Source of the DNA: Euglena gracilis | Lineage: Eukaryota; Euglenida; Euglenophyceae; Euglenales | Direction of reading: 5' to 3' | Assembly (NCBI GenBank): GCA_039621445.1 | Contig: CP154955.1 | Coordinates: 11,272,241-11,336,240, forward strand | DNA: 64,000 nucleotides | Part shown: positions 46,107 through 57,092 of the stretch, one piece after another | Layout: every line of letters starts with the position of its first letter | Numbering within the stretch: the stretch's first letter is position 1 | The notes under the pieces: model-generated | Seen by the model: the letters and a program-made list of their open reading frames with translations, nothing else | Databases searched by the model: none | What the model was told of the DNA's origin: nothing | Position numbers and translations under genes: made by a program

Positions 46107-47165
46107 AATGACGATCAAATAATGCCCTGTGATTCAAGTTCAACCTCAGTGGGGATTGTTCCAAAATTGCCTGGTGGAGGTCATGCCCCCAACCAGATTG
46201 CCCCTCCTCTGTGTGTTGTTATTAGGGAGCGTTTACAAAGAAAAGAACTTCCTAAAAAAATCACACTTTATCTGAATTCCTTGAAGGACCGGGGCAGGTA
46301 TGAGAAAGGATTTCAACCGTTGTGGAAGCTTGGTGTGCAGGAGGAGGTGCACCCCCCCCACATGAAAGTGGAAGAAACAGCCAGCTGGATTTGGAGACTG
46401 GATCAGCACTATCCACATCAAGCAAGAAATGCTTATAGTGCTGTGCTGCTCATTCCAGATTGGAAAATTGTTCGACTTTCCCCCCTCTTCAAAAAAGCAA
46501 AAGTTCTCTGGCCCACTTCTGGTGAAAAGTATTCCACCTTTTGGGGTGCCAAGGAAGTAATTTCCAAGCTTTTGGCCGCTCCCCTGAATTGGGATAGCAT
46601 TCAAGAGGTCAGAGACGGAACAATTTTGTCTCTGCGTTTGTTTCATTTGTGCAGGTCAATAGATCTACAACGTTTGTAGAGAACCAAGTACAAAGTGGGA
46701 ACAAACGTATTCATCAACCTGAGACGAAAGGGCCAACTTAGGCCCAGATTCGAACAATTGATGACATTGCCGACTGCACTCAGAGTTGCATGCCTTTCTG
46801 CTTTGCTACGTCGGTTGGTGGCTCTGACAGCTTCCCAGAGTGTGCAGGGTGGTGCAATGTTCTTGTCTTTAAATCCTCCTTATGCACCTTTGACGTCCAA
46901 CAGTTCGGGCAGGGTTACCAAAACTTTATTATCACAGTTGGGAGTCCCCACGTCCTTTTTTGGAGCTCACAGCACCAGGGGTGTTGCAGTCCAAATGTAC
47001 AAGTCTTTGGATTTGTACTCAGAAATGGTTTGTGAATCAGGGGGTGGAAAACACAGATGCTTTTGCAAAACACTACCCGCGGTTGGGAGCAGCAAAGATT
47101 GGTGGAGATTCGTTGGCAAAAAAGTTGGTTGGAAAAGGGTTTGGTGTGCACAAAGCCCCATCGAG
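46086..47165 (+). CDS. tyrosine recombinase of element 2A (two frames)
   Basis: The N-terminal piece ends LSLRLFHLCRSIDLQRL, with the first catalytic Arg in the expected LR..L..RSID context. After a stop at 46677 the same frame continues VGTNVFINLRRKGQLRPRFE and reaches FFGAHSTRGVAVQMYKS, the HxxR box. A shift in a G run near 47040 is needed to read NTDAFAKHYPRLGA, which supplies the nucleophilic Tyr. All catalytic motifs are present but not in one frame. Confidence 0.75.
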
Positions 47166-47188
47166 CCAGAGTTTGGGGCAAGGGTGGT

Positions 47189-47483
47189 CCAGTAGTCCCG
47201 GGATAAACCGTGACCAGGGACGGAGGGACCTCACTTGTGAGACACAAAGGAAAGATGGGCCAAACCCCTCCACCCAAAAAGATGTCAACCCAGGGGGGGG
47301 ACCACCAGGTTCCAGTTCACTGATCCACCCAACTGCCGACGACAACCAAGCAGTAACGAGAAGACGGAAGGCAAGAAAAGCAAAGAACAATAGCCGGCGA
47401 TGAAAGACAGGTCCCATCCTGCCTTTGCATTTTGCAAGTGAGGTGCCTCCGTCCCTGGTCACGGTTTATCCCGGGACTACTGG
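47189..47483. repeat. 49-bp inverted repeat at the 3' side of element 2A
   Basis: CCAGTAGTCCCGGGATAAAC starts a 49-base arm (47189-47237) whose complement is 47435-47483 with one mismatch. The 197-base spacer also pairs with the 5' region of the element (43818-43902). Position after the recombinase resembles the internal complementary region of DIRS elements; a nested MITE is the alternative. Repeated in 2B at 53024-53321. Confidence 0.75.
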
Positions 47484-47489
47484 CACTTT

Positions 47490-48155
47490 TTGCTGATGCA
47501 ATGGATGTCAATATTGGGCAGACAAGATGTAGATGCGATGTTGAACAAGATGCAGATAATGGACAATAGGGTGAGCACATTTGATGTCAATATTTCAACA
47601 TTATGGGCCGATCACATGTTTGCTTGCTTTTGTTTTTCTGCTCAAGCTGAGTGCATTTTCTCTCAATTTCGCCACATCCAGACAGGCGATCGTCTCAATA
47701 TGAGGGATGAAATTTTACGTCAAGGCTTCTTTGAAGCTATCCCTCTCTTCTCCTGCCATTACGCCTGACCGTGGAACACGTACTGCTCAAAGAACCACCT
47801 CCGAATTGGTTATTCGGGCCAAAGGTGATGGTTTTGATGACATTTCAGAAAATTGTGGTGACAAGGTGCAACCAACCAAAGTATGTGAAGCCTTTTTTTT
47901 TCTCGGTTAAAATTCTGATTCCTGCATTGGGTTTATTGCACACAATTGGATGGGATCTAACAGTGCCACAATCAAAGAATGTTGCCTGGGGCGTCAAGTT
48001 GGGACGGGGAAGTTGTTTGTGAAAAGCATCCACGGCAAGAGGCTTGAAGAGAAGAGCACCAGTTTATATTGCAACAAAAACTCTTTGTCTCTTTAACCCT
48101 GAGCACCCATTCCAAACGGACCTCCTTGGATGCGTTAGCATGTCATGATTGCTTG
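47490..48155 (+). CDS. downstream ORF region of element 2A
   Basis: First part: NISTLWADHMFACFCFSAQA, ECIFSQFRHIQTGDRLNMRD, EILRQGFFEAIPLFSCHYA, which has a faint hAT-dimerisation look. In another frame: TPDRGTRTAQRTTSELVIRA, KGDGFDDISENCGDKVQPTK. The 2A copy lacks about 150 bases present in 2B (53905-54055). Product unknown. Confidence 0.4.
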
Positions 48156-48229
48156 CATGTTGATTGAATGATCAAAATGAATTCCTTTGTATGAAAGAAT
48201 TTTAATGCAGCTTTACCCCCCACCTGTAG

Positions 48230-48690
48230 TAAGAAAATGGTTGAAAATGGCCGAAAATGGCCGAAAATGGCCGAAAACCCCGCGGTGTTATTTGGATGTG
48301 CTCGGCAGGCTGGGTTAGGTTAGGTCCCGATTAGTGCCACCTCGCCGGCGTTGGCTGACGATGCTGCTCCGACTTTGCGACGTGGCTTCTTGCCCCTGGG
48401 GTTCCCCCCCCCTGGCTCCCATGTTTGTACTCCCTCGACGCAGACCGACCAGGGAGGAAGGGACACCGAGGGTGAAGCACAAAGACCTTGTGAGGCCATG
48501 CCTTGCTCGCTGGCGGTGTTGTTCGGATTGTTTTTGGTGAGTTGGTTTAGGAGGTCCCGCTTAGCGCCGCCTCGCCGGCGTTGGCTGACGATGCTGCTCC
48601 GACTTGGCGACGTGACTTCTTGCCACTGGGGAAGAGTTCCCCCAACCTCTGCGCCCCCTGGCACCATGTTCTGTTAACCGACGGCTAACC
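48230..48690. repeat. repeat R array after element 2A
   Basis: GGCCGAAAAT repeats three times (48248-48278), then two units each containing CTCGCCGGCGTTGGCTGACG, ATGCTGCTCCGACTT and TTGTGAGGCCATGCCTTGCT-type words. The same array follows 2B. Probably element terminal sequence. Confidence 0.65.
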
Positions 48691-49669
48691 GACAAGCCTG
48701 CTGAGCCTCCGCCCCCCTCCGGGGGGATATACTTTTCGGCACCGAAAAGTTTTGAAAAGGTGCTACTTTTTAGCATTTTCGCGATTTTTGGCTTTTTGCC
48801 GGGAAAGTGGGTTGGGCCCCCCGCAGACCCCCACCCCCAGGGCGGGTGGGTGGGGGGACCATACAATCACTTAGTCACCGGCCGACCGCTACGGGGGGGG
48901 GGGGGGACTGGTTTTTTGCCCGAACCCTTTCCTCGGGAGGGGGGGTCGGCAAAATAACCACCAAAGTGACCCGGGTGCCAAAGGCGCCGGAGATTTTTTG
49001 GCATTTTTTGCTTGTTTTTGGTCAAATTTCCTATGACTTCCAGTGCGGCCGACCCCCCGGGGTGGTTGGGTAGTGACCGACTGGTTTTTCGAAAAGTGTA
49101 CGGACTCCCCTCCCCCGGGGTTCAAACCATCTTCCTCCCCAATTCCCGAGAGGGAACCATGGTGGTTTCACCCAAGTTGACAGGTTGGCAGGTGCCAATG
49201 CCAACGTACCTAAAGAAAAACCTGGCTCCTGACAGGTGTTTTTTTTAAGACTGTGGGAATCCCCACAGACAATTTTTTACCGTTGTATGTCTTTCATTCT
49301 CCGCAGAGCACTGTTTGTGGGGTTGCCTGGGCTTGAAAAGGGCGATGCTGGCATTCTTTTTGTATTTTTTTGAAGAATTATAACTATTTTGGGATACTTT
49401 ATCCACAAATCTCCAGCACCACACTCACTCTGGCCATTTTGGATGAATTTTTGCTAATGTTTGGTATATTCTGCGCTGATTTGGCAAATAGGGGGCTAAT
49501 TTCGGTCAATATCAGCACATTTTATGGCATTTTTGGCCACTCTGCGTCATTTTTGTGAATTTTTCGCATTTTTTTTTGTGGACATTGTTAGCGTTTTGGG
49601 GCAAGTTTAGGTTATTTGAAGCCATTTTAGGTCATTTTGGTTGCTTTTGGGGGCATTTTGTAGTCAATT
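48691..49669. repeat. block P copy 2 and block Q
   Basis: 48705-49333 is nearly identical to 39020-39650. 49400-49650 is the Q block also found at 40250-40470. This linker separates the tandem copies 2A and 2B. No gene. Confidence 0.75.
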
Positions 49670-49991
49670 TTTAGGCTTTTTGTGGTCATTTGTTTTGGGT
49701 TTATGTGGTCTTTTTGCTAGGTTTGGAGCCAGTTGATGCGGTTGTTGCAGATAAGACAAGATGCAGGAATTGGGCAAGGTGCGCACACCAAACAAGATGA
49801 CCACCCTTGCTCCACACTTTTGTTCGATGGCACCTGTCTTTCCTCGCCGGCTATTTTTCTTTGTTTTTCTTGCCTTGCCTCCTTACTGCTTTTCGCGCCG
49901 GCAGTTGGCTGACGTAGCCCAGCTAAAATTGAAAGCTATCGCACAACAAAGCAAGCAAGATCAACAAGTATCAACAAGATCCATAATTGCT

Positions 49992-51395
49992 GAAGACTGT
50001 AGTCAATCCAACTACCAATACAAGCCGGACGTGTAGAACAATCTCGTTGCCAAGCTCACTGAGGAAGGACCGCTCTTCGAACAATCGTGGACCGAGTTCA
50101 TTTTCAAATTGGAGCAACTAAGGATGATACACGCCCTGGAGAAGAACGTCGCCATCACCCTCGAGCAGGCTGGATTGAAGTTTACTGGAGCGGCTGGTCG
50201 ACAGGGAAAGCATTAAAGTGGAATGATCTTTCTGAAGGCCAAATTTGCCCCGTAAAGAGACTCTTGGCTCCTGGCCATCGCACTCCTGCATGAGGTCGAG
50301 CTGCCGACGTTGGAAGCGGTACCCAAGGTGGCGGAGGCCACCTTCGCCATTGCGACGGCCCTGGAAGCCGCCGACTGGGAGGAGTCACCTGAGGAGAAGA
50401 CCCAGGCGAAGGACGAAGAGCCAGAGGAGACCAAGTTCACGTGGGAGTAGGTGAAGTCCAAACACCTCGACAGCTTCTGGAGCTGTGGAGCAGAGCGGCG
50501 GGCGGCGGCCATCGCATTGACATAAAGCCCTCCTCGAGGCCAACCCCAGGCAGCAGGGTATCCCCGCTCGCAGCCTCGAGAACAACCTGGCACCAGCTGG
50601 TGGTCGCAAGCGCAGCAGCAAATTACTGGAAGATGTGTCGCAAGCACTCCTCAACATCCTGAAAGTTCTGGGCAACAACTGGCTACCGCAACCAACCGGA
50701 ACCGTCCGGCACGCGACCAACCTTCAAGTTTGGCAGCTTTTGGGAGAATTTTACTGGAGAAGACAAAATGAAAGGAAAGAATTTGCAGTTCCTGGAGTGA
50801 CGAAAGGAAAAGCAGGGGGCCAAGACACCCTCTTCACAGAAGTAGGCGCCAGAAGGTAGAGAGTGGCGCACAGCATTCAAAAATTAGGGGAGGTTTTTCT
50901 CCACGGCCCTCAGGGCTTCATTTCTCTCACTAGCAGGTCAATCGAGCAACTTCAAACAGGGGAGAGGAGAAGGCTCCCCAGATGGATAGTACCGTGGAGG
51001 ATTTGGCAAAGGATTTGGAAAAGGACATGGATTCAAAGGTGGACCATGGAGAGGCCCAAGCTGGCAAGGAGCCAAGGCCAAGGAAAAGGTAGATCATCCA
51101 ACCCATCGCTGGCAACCTGTGGTCATAAAGACGGAACACGGGGATGTCATGGCCATGAAGGCAAACCTCCAGGACATGAAGGCAACCCAAGCTATCACAG
51201 CCCCCCCAGACCCCTTGAAGGGTCTGGCCCCATTCATAAGGCTGAGAGAATGCCTCCAGTAGTGGCAACAGCATGCCCCACCCAGAATTTTGCATCTCAG
51301 CTGGAACCAAATTTCACACGGGGCCCAATGTTTTCCAAGTCACAAACAAAAACACCAGAAGAAACAGCCCAAGCGCTGTCCATTTAAAAGAGTAA
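49992..51395 (+). CDS. gag-like region of element 2B (broken)
   Basis: Parallel to 2A. The piece MSQALLNILKVLGNNWLPQP, RHATNLQVWQLLGEFYWRRQ (50635-50859) is open here, whereas 2A has a stop at the equivalent Trp. The basic tail continues GCHGHEGKPPGHEGNPSYHS to TPEETAQALSI. The frame ends 24 bases before the inversion junction. Confidence 0.5.
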
Positions 51396-51419
51396 ATGGC
51401 AGAAAAAGCAGTAATAGAA

Positions 51420-52919
51420 AACCGCGGGTAGTGTTTTGCAAAAGCATCTGTGTTTTCCACCCCCTGATTCACAAACCATTTCTGAGTACAAATCCAAAGA
51501 CTTGTACATTTGGACTGCAAAACCCCTGGTGCTGTGAGCTCCAAAAAAGGACCTGGGGACTCCAAACTGTGAAAATAAAGTTTTGGTAATCCTGCCCGTA
51601 CTGTTGAATGTCAAAGGTGCATAAGGAGGATTTAAAGACAAGAACATTGCACCACCCTGCACACCCTGGGAAGCTGTCAGAGCCACCAACCGACGTAGCA
51701 AAGCAGAAAGGCATACGTCTCTGAGTGCAGCCGGCAATGTCATCAATTGTTCGAATCTGGGCCTCAGTTGGCCCTTTCGTCTCAGCTTGATGAAGACGTT
51801 TGGTTCTTGAGACTTGGTTCTCTACAAACGTTGTTGATCTATTGACCTGCACAAATGAAACAAACGCAGCGACAACATTTTCCTGTCTCTGACCTCTTGA
51901 ATGCTATCCCAATTCAGGGGAGCGACCAAAAGCTTGGAAATTACTTCCTTGGCACCCCAAAAGGTGGAGTACTTTTCACCAGAAGTGGGCCAGAAAACTT
52001 TTGCTTTTTTGATGAGGGGGGAAAGTCGAACAATTTTCCAATCTGGAATGAGCAGCACAGCACTATAAGCATTCCTTGCTTGATGTGGAGAGTGCTGATC
52101 CAGCTGGCTGTTTCTTCCACTTTCATGTGGGGGGGGTGCACCCCCTCCTGCACACCAAGCTTCCAAAACGGTTGAAATCCTTTTTCGTACCTGCCCAGGC
52201 CCTTCAAAGAATTCAGATAAAGTGTGATTTTTTTTAGGAAGTTCTTTTCTTTGTAAACGCTCCCTAATAACAACACACAGAGGAGTGGCAATCTGGTTGG
52301 GGCATGAACTCCCCCAGGCAATTTTGGAACAATCCCCACTGAGGTTGAACTTGACTCACATGACATTATTTGATGGTCATTCTGGTTAACTGGGGCCACC
52401 ACACACTCCCAGCCCAGTGGTGCAATTTATTGTCATGCCACAGTGTCCTGGGTCTTGCATCAACTTTCGTGTTTGTTGTGTGGCCAGAACTTTCGATTTT
52501 GTAACCAAAAGGATTTCGTCTAGGTAGATAAAAAACAAAATGCTTGTTGTCTCCACTTTTATTTCATTATAGAAAAACGTGCATTACTTGCATCCACCAG
52601 TAGGATACGGTGTTCAATCCAAAACAAGCCCGCTCCATTTGAAAAGTTTTTTCTCCACCGGCATTCTGATGAATGGTTTTATTGCTTTTGACAGTTCCAG
52701 GTGGAAATGGGCGTTTTTCAGGTCCACCTTTGTGGCCCACATTCCTTTTTCCAGTTGAGGAAAAATTTCTTTCAAATGATCTAGTTTGAATTGAGGGGCT
52801 TGGAGGAATTTGTTCAACTCCCTGCAGTCTGAGATTAATCTCAGACCCCCACCCCCCCCTGGCTCCTCTTTTTCTATTACAAACCAGGTCACCAGAAATC
52901 TTGTTCCCTGTGGATTGAC
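51420..52919 (-). pseudogene. inverted RT-recombinase core of element 2B
   Basis: On the minus strand: RT pieces TRFLVTWFVIEKEEPGG, LRLISDCRELNKFLQAPQFK and LKNAHFHLELSKAIKPFIRM (52614-52912), then recombinase pieces HMKVEETASWI and FFGAHSTRGFAVQMYKS (51384-51746). The recombinase Tyr segment is split: NTDAFAKHYPR lies at the inversion end while its tail stays outside at 52920. Cut from its promoter side and unable to give a product. Confidence 0.75.
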
Positions 52920-53023
52920 AGGAGCAGCAAAGATTGGTGGAGATTCGTTGGCAAAAAAGTTGGTTGGAAAAGGGTGTGGTGTGCACAAAGCCCCATCGAG
53001 CCAGAGTTTGGGGCAAGGGTGGT

Positions 53024-53321
53024 CCAGTAGTCCCGGGAAAAACCGTGACCAGGGACGGAGGGACCTCACTTGCGAGACACAAAGACAAGATGGGCCCATA
53101 ACCCCGCCACCCAAAAAGATGTCAACCCAGGGGGGGGGACCACCAGGTTCCAGTTCACCGATCCACCCAACTGCCGACGACGACCAAGCAGTAACGAGAA
53201 GACGGAATGCAAGAAAAGCAAAGAACAATAGCCGGCGATGAAAGACAGGTCCCATCCTGCCTTTGTATTTCGCAAGTGAGGTGCCACCGTCCCTGGTCAC
53301 GGTTTATCCCGGGACTACTGG
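53024..53321. repeat. 49-bp inverted repeat, element 2B
   Basis: CCAGTAGTCCCGGGAAAAAC starts the left arm; the right arm ends TTTATCCCGGGACTACTGG. Same size and position as 47189-47483. Confidence 0.75.
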
Positions 53322-53399
53322 AAGTGACTGCTGATGCAATGGATGTCAATATTGGGCAGACAAGATGTAGATGCGATGTAGAACAAGATGCAGACATTG

Positions 53400-54138
53400 G
53401 ACAATTGGGTGAGCACATTTGATGTCAATATTTCAACATTATGGGCCGATCACATACTTGCTTGCTTTTGTTCTGATGCTCAAGCTGAGTGCACTTTCTC
53501 TCAATTTCGCCACATCCAGAAAGACGATCGTCTCAATATGACGGCTGAAATTTTACATCAAGGCTTCTTTGAAGCTATCCCTCTCTTCTCCTGCCATTAC
53601 GCCTGACCGTGGAACACGTGCTGCTCAAAGAACCACCTCCGAATTGGTTATTCGGGCCAAAGGTGATGGTTTCGATGACATTTCAGAAAATTGTGGTGAC
53701 AAGGTGCAACCAGCCAAAGTATGTGAAGCGTTTTTTTCCTCCGTTAAAAGTGTGGTTCCTGCATTGGGTTTATTGCACACAGTTGGACGGGATCTAACAG
53801 TGCCACAATCAAAGAATGTTGCCTGGGGCGTCAAGTTGGGACGGGGAAGTTGTTTGTGAAAAGCATCCACGGCAAGAGGCTTGAAGAGAAGAGCACCAGT
53901 TTATGTTTCGCCACGCAACATTGTGGTTAATACGTCACGTGCCAACCACTCTCATGAAGCATCCCGAGAACCCCCAGCAAATAAGACCAAAGTGCATAAG
54001 AGCCCCTCTGGTAGGAAAAAAAAGAAGCCTATTCTAAAAACGTTGCATTTGCATATTGCAACAAAAATGTCATTGACCTCTTTAATCCCTGAGTACCCAT
54101 TCCAAACGGACATCCTTGGATGTGTTAGCACGTCATGA
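53400..54138 (+). CDS. downstream ORF of element 2B, one stop
   Basis: From 53569 one frame runs to 54138 with a single TGA (53857). Blocks: TPDRGTRAAQRTTSELVIRA, KGDGFDDISENCGDKVQPAK, ALGLLHTVGRDLTVPQSKNV, AWGVKLGRGSCL, stop, then SRANHSHEASREPPANKTKV and HKSPSGRKKKKPILKTLHLH. The second half is very basic. An upstream frame holds AECTFSQFRHIQKDDRLNMT. A third element protein is plausible; identity unknown. Confidence 0.45.
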
Positions 54139-54219
54139 CTGCTTGCATGTTGATTGAATGATCAAAATGAATTTATTTGTATGAAAGAATTTTAAGGCAG
54201 CTTTACCCCCCACCTGTAG

Positions 54220-55115
54220 TAAAAAAATGGTTGAAAATGGCCGAAAATGGCCGAAAATGGCCGAAAACCCCGCGGTGTTATTTGGATGTGCTTGGCAGGC
54301 TGGGTTAGGTTAGGTCCCGATTAGTGCCACCTCGCCGGCGTTGGCTGACGATGCTGCTCCGACTAGGCGACGTGGCTTCTTGCCCCTGGGGGTCCCCCCC
54401 CCCTGGCTCCCATTTTTGTACTCCCTCGACGCAGACAGACCAGGGAGGAAGGGACACCGAGGGTGAAGCACAAAGACCTTGTGAGGCCATGCCTTGCTCG
54501 CTGGCGGTGTTGTTCGGATTGTTTTTGGTGAGTTGGGTTAGGAGGTCCCGCTAGTGCCGCCTCGCCGGCGTTGGCTGACGATGCTGCTCCGACCTGGCGA
54601 CGTGACGTCTTGCCCCTGGGGAAGAGTTCCTTCCCACCTCTGCCCCCCCTGGCCCCATGTTCTGTTCACCGACGGCTTTTGAATACAAATTTTCTTTTAC
54701 GGGTGGGTGGGTTGGGCTCGCAAGGTCTTTTCGTACTCCCCCGAAGCAAGCCGACCAGGGTGGAAGGGACACTGAGGGCGAAGCACAAAGACATTGTGAG
54801 GCCATGCCTTGCTCGCCGGCGGTTCGTGTGATTGTTTGGTGTGCTGGGTTAGGAGGTACCGCTTAGTGCCGCCTCGCCGGAGTTTGCTGCATCGTCTCCG
54901 ACGCGGCGGCCATGGCGCTGTTTCTTTGCCTGGCCCCACCCCACCTCCTCCCCCCGGCCTCCATCTTCTGACCGAGGGAGTTTGCAGACAAATTCTCTTA
55001 TATGGGATGGTGGTTCGGCTCACAATTTCTTTATGCTTCTCCCTCGGTGTCACTTCCTCCTTGGTCGGCTTGACTCGAGGGAGTACGAGACACCTCGGGC
55101 CTTGCCATTTTGAGG
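54220..55115. repeat. repeat R array between 2B and 1C, partly inverted
   Basis: Plus-oriented R units lie at 54290-54660 and 54740-54960 (GAAGCACAAAGACATTGTGA, CTCGCCGGCGTTGGCTGACG). At 55025-55110 the unit is inverted (TGTCACTTCCTCCTTGGTCG, CTCGAGGGAGTACGAGACACC, first 20 bases shown). The inverted unit belongs to the 3' end of 1C. No gene. Confidence 0.65.
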
Positions 55116-55159
55116 CCAGGTTGTGCACTGAAAAAAAGTGGGGCCAGGACATTCTCCAA

Positions 55160-56134
55160 AGCTCATTTGGCACCAACTCTTTGATAATTGGCTGCGAAAG
55201 CCTCCACCCCCTTCCACTGACCAATTTTACGACCTTCTTGGGCAGAAAGGCCCAATTTTTTGAGCAAACCAACTCCTGCCCCTCTGGTGGAGTGGGGTCC
55301 CCACACCTGGGTAGGTACCCCATTCTGGGCCAAAAAGGTTTGGGTTTTGGAGGAAATGGTGTCCGCCTTAATGAATTTTATAATTTTAACGTAATTAAAA
55401 GGGTGCCCCCAGGTTTCACAAAGAAACGTGTTCCTGCCACATAACACATCGTCAAATGAAAGGGACTGATTTGAAGGCAACGGGGAATAGAGACAACTCT
55501 CTCCCACTTTTTGATGTAGGGTGCCCCCCCCAACATGCTGGTGGTTCTTTGGACCTGTGCCAAATCAGATTATCTGTATAAACACAGGATAAGAGAACAG
55601 AAAATGAGTTGTGTACGCAATGTGCATATATCAGAGGGCAGGGGGGACTGTGCCAGCCCCAGGAGGATTGGAAGGGGATCCTAGAACGCACCATATTTCT
55701 CCAGGTTTTGGTTCCAAGGCCTTTTATAGGGTGCAACGTGGCATGGAACCTTAGGCGCCTGAAGCCAGGGATCAAAAGCATAGCACTGTACGTATTGCGT
55801 GCTTGGGCCTTTAGAATTGGAACATTTGAATTAACGTGTGAACCACCTGGTCAGTGGTGGCTTCAGGGCGGGGTACCCCCATTTTGGCCAAAACGACCCA
55901 TAAATGTGTGAAAGCACTTTGATGATGCTTTGGACATGTGTTTCTTCCCAGGAAAGCTTTGATGGTTGCATTTTGTATTTGTGTCCCCTCCAGATTTTGC
56001 CTGAGCGAAACATGCAAAGCAGGGGCCACCTGGTGTGCATTTTTTCTCCCCTGCAATTGGTGAACATACCCATGTAGGGGGTGATTTTCAGGCAGGGTGC
56101 CCCTGGTATTCTCATTTTTATTAACTGGGGCCAC
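55160..56134 (-). CDS. tyrosine recombinase of element 1C
   Basis: The N-terminal piece includes TRGTLPENHPLHGYVHQLQG and, in a second frame, LSWEETHVQSIIKVLSHIYG. The C-terminal piece (55163-55507) is a clean 114-codon frame with GVPTQVWGPHSTRGAGVGLL, GLSAQEGRKIGQWKGVEAFA and ANYQRVGAK. HSTRG supplies the His and second Arg, GQW the Trp and NYQR the nucleophile. The first Arg is not located with confidence. Confidence 0.75.
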
Positions 56135-57090
56135 TGTGTGGCTGAATCCCAGTAGTGGGTGACCATCAAAACTTTGGTCTGTGGAAACATTTTTAATCTG
56201 AGGAGAAATTTCTGAATTACTGACCAGGGGGGGTTTTCATAAAGATCCCCCAATGTTTTCCAGTGGACATTGTAATGCATTTACTGCTGAGGGTCCCCAG
56301 TGGGGCCACCTGGCCCCAAATTGGGGCAAGTTTTTTGTTGCCTGGTGAGGCAAAAAGGTCTGTTTTTAGGGTTATGTAATTTTTTAACTGCTGCCCCAGT
56401 CATTGAAAAAGTTGGTGGTCCAGGGAAAATTACCCCCTGTCCATTTTCCACCTGATTATGGGGTCTGCCAGGAATTCCTTTGAAGGGACCCACCTTACTT
56501 GTAGCTTTATTTTGTTCTCATGCTCCACTTGAAGAAGGGTCTTAGCATGGAACTGTAGGGGTGTTTTCTGGCGACCCCTCTTTTATTAAGTAATAGTAAA
56601 TTAATTGATCGTCGACGGATAGGGACACGGGTTCTCCTGGCTGGCTGAGGCTTTGAACTGTGCTTATTGATACACTTAACTCTTTGACATTTATGTGCAA
56701 AACGGATTTTTCCTTCCAAAATTATTGCAAAATTTTGCCTGTTCGAATGTCCAGCGCCCCGGCCAGCATGGGTGCTGCTGTCTGAGTGCAACTCCTTGAT
56801 TGCGCGTTGGGGAAGAGTGTGCCCCCCTGGTGTCCAGCAGATTTTTTATTTCTCTTGATTTTTTTTCTTTATTCTTTGGAAATGGGGAGTTTTGAGTCCC
56901 AGGGGGCTGTGGAATTTTTCACCAAAAAAACTTCCAGGGCATCCGTAAAGGCCCTTAGAAAGGGCACGACCATTAGATTGCATCTTATTTGGCTTAAAAT
57001 GGCAGCCACTTGCCTTTTGACATGTAACATTTTTCACAATTTTTTCCAGCTCCTTTTTTACATTTTTTATTTTCTGTGGGGCACCTGTAA
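56135..57090 (-). pseudogene. RNase H and tail of element 1C
   Basis: Fragments MHSDSSTHAG (RNase H start, 56780), WPHWG..AVNALQCPLEN, ENPPWSVIQKFLLRLKMFPQ and TKVLMVTHYWD are recognisable in alternating frames. Matches element 1 42887-43566. Broken throughout. Confidence 0.6.
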
Positions 57091-57092
57091 TT

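Larger units (their letters stand above)
43654..48690 (+). mobile_element. DIRS-like element 2A
   Basis: The block from CAATTTTAGGCTTTTTGTGG to about CATGTTCTGTT is repeated at 49670-54665. It contains gag-like pieces, a truncated RT, a recombinase, a 49 bp palindrome and a downstream ORF. An inverted pair (43818-43902 with 47331-47418, for example GGGACCTGTCTTTC and its complement) is consistent with DIRS-type inverted terminal sequences. Not functional: RT is missing most of its palm/thumb. Confidence 0.75.
49670..54665 (+). mobile_element. DIRS-like element 2B with internal inversion
   Basis: It matches 2A throughout at high identity, except that 51420-52919 is the reverse complement of 2A 45411-47084 (with an internal loss of about 170 bases). 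Outer parts keep the 2A orientation. Reading frames cross both junctions in 2A but not in 2B, so 2B is the derived form. Confidence 0.8.
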
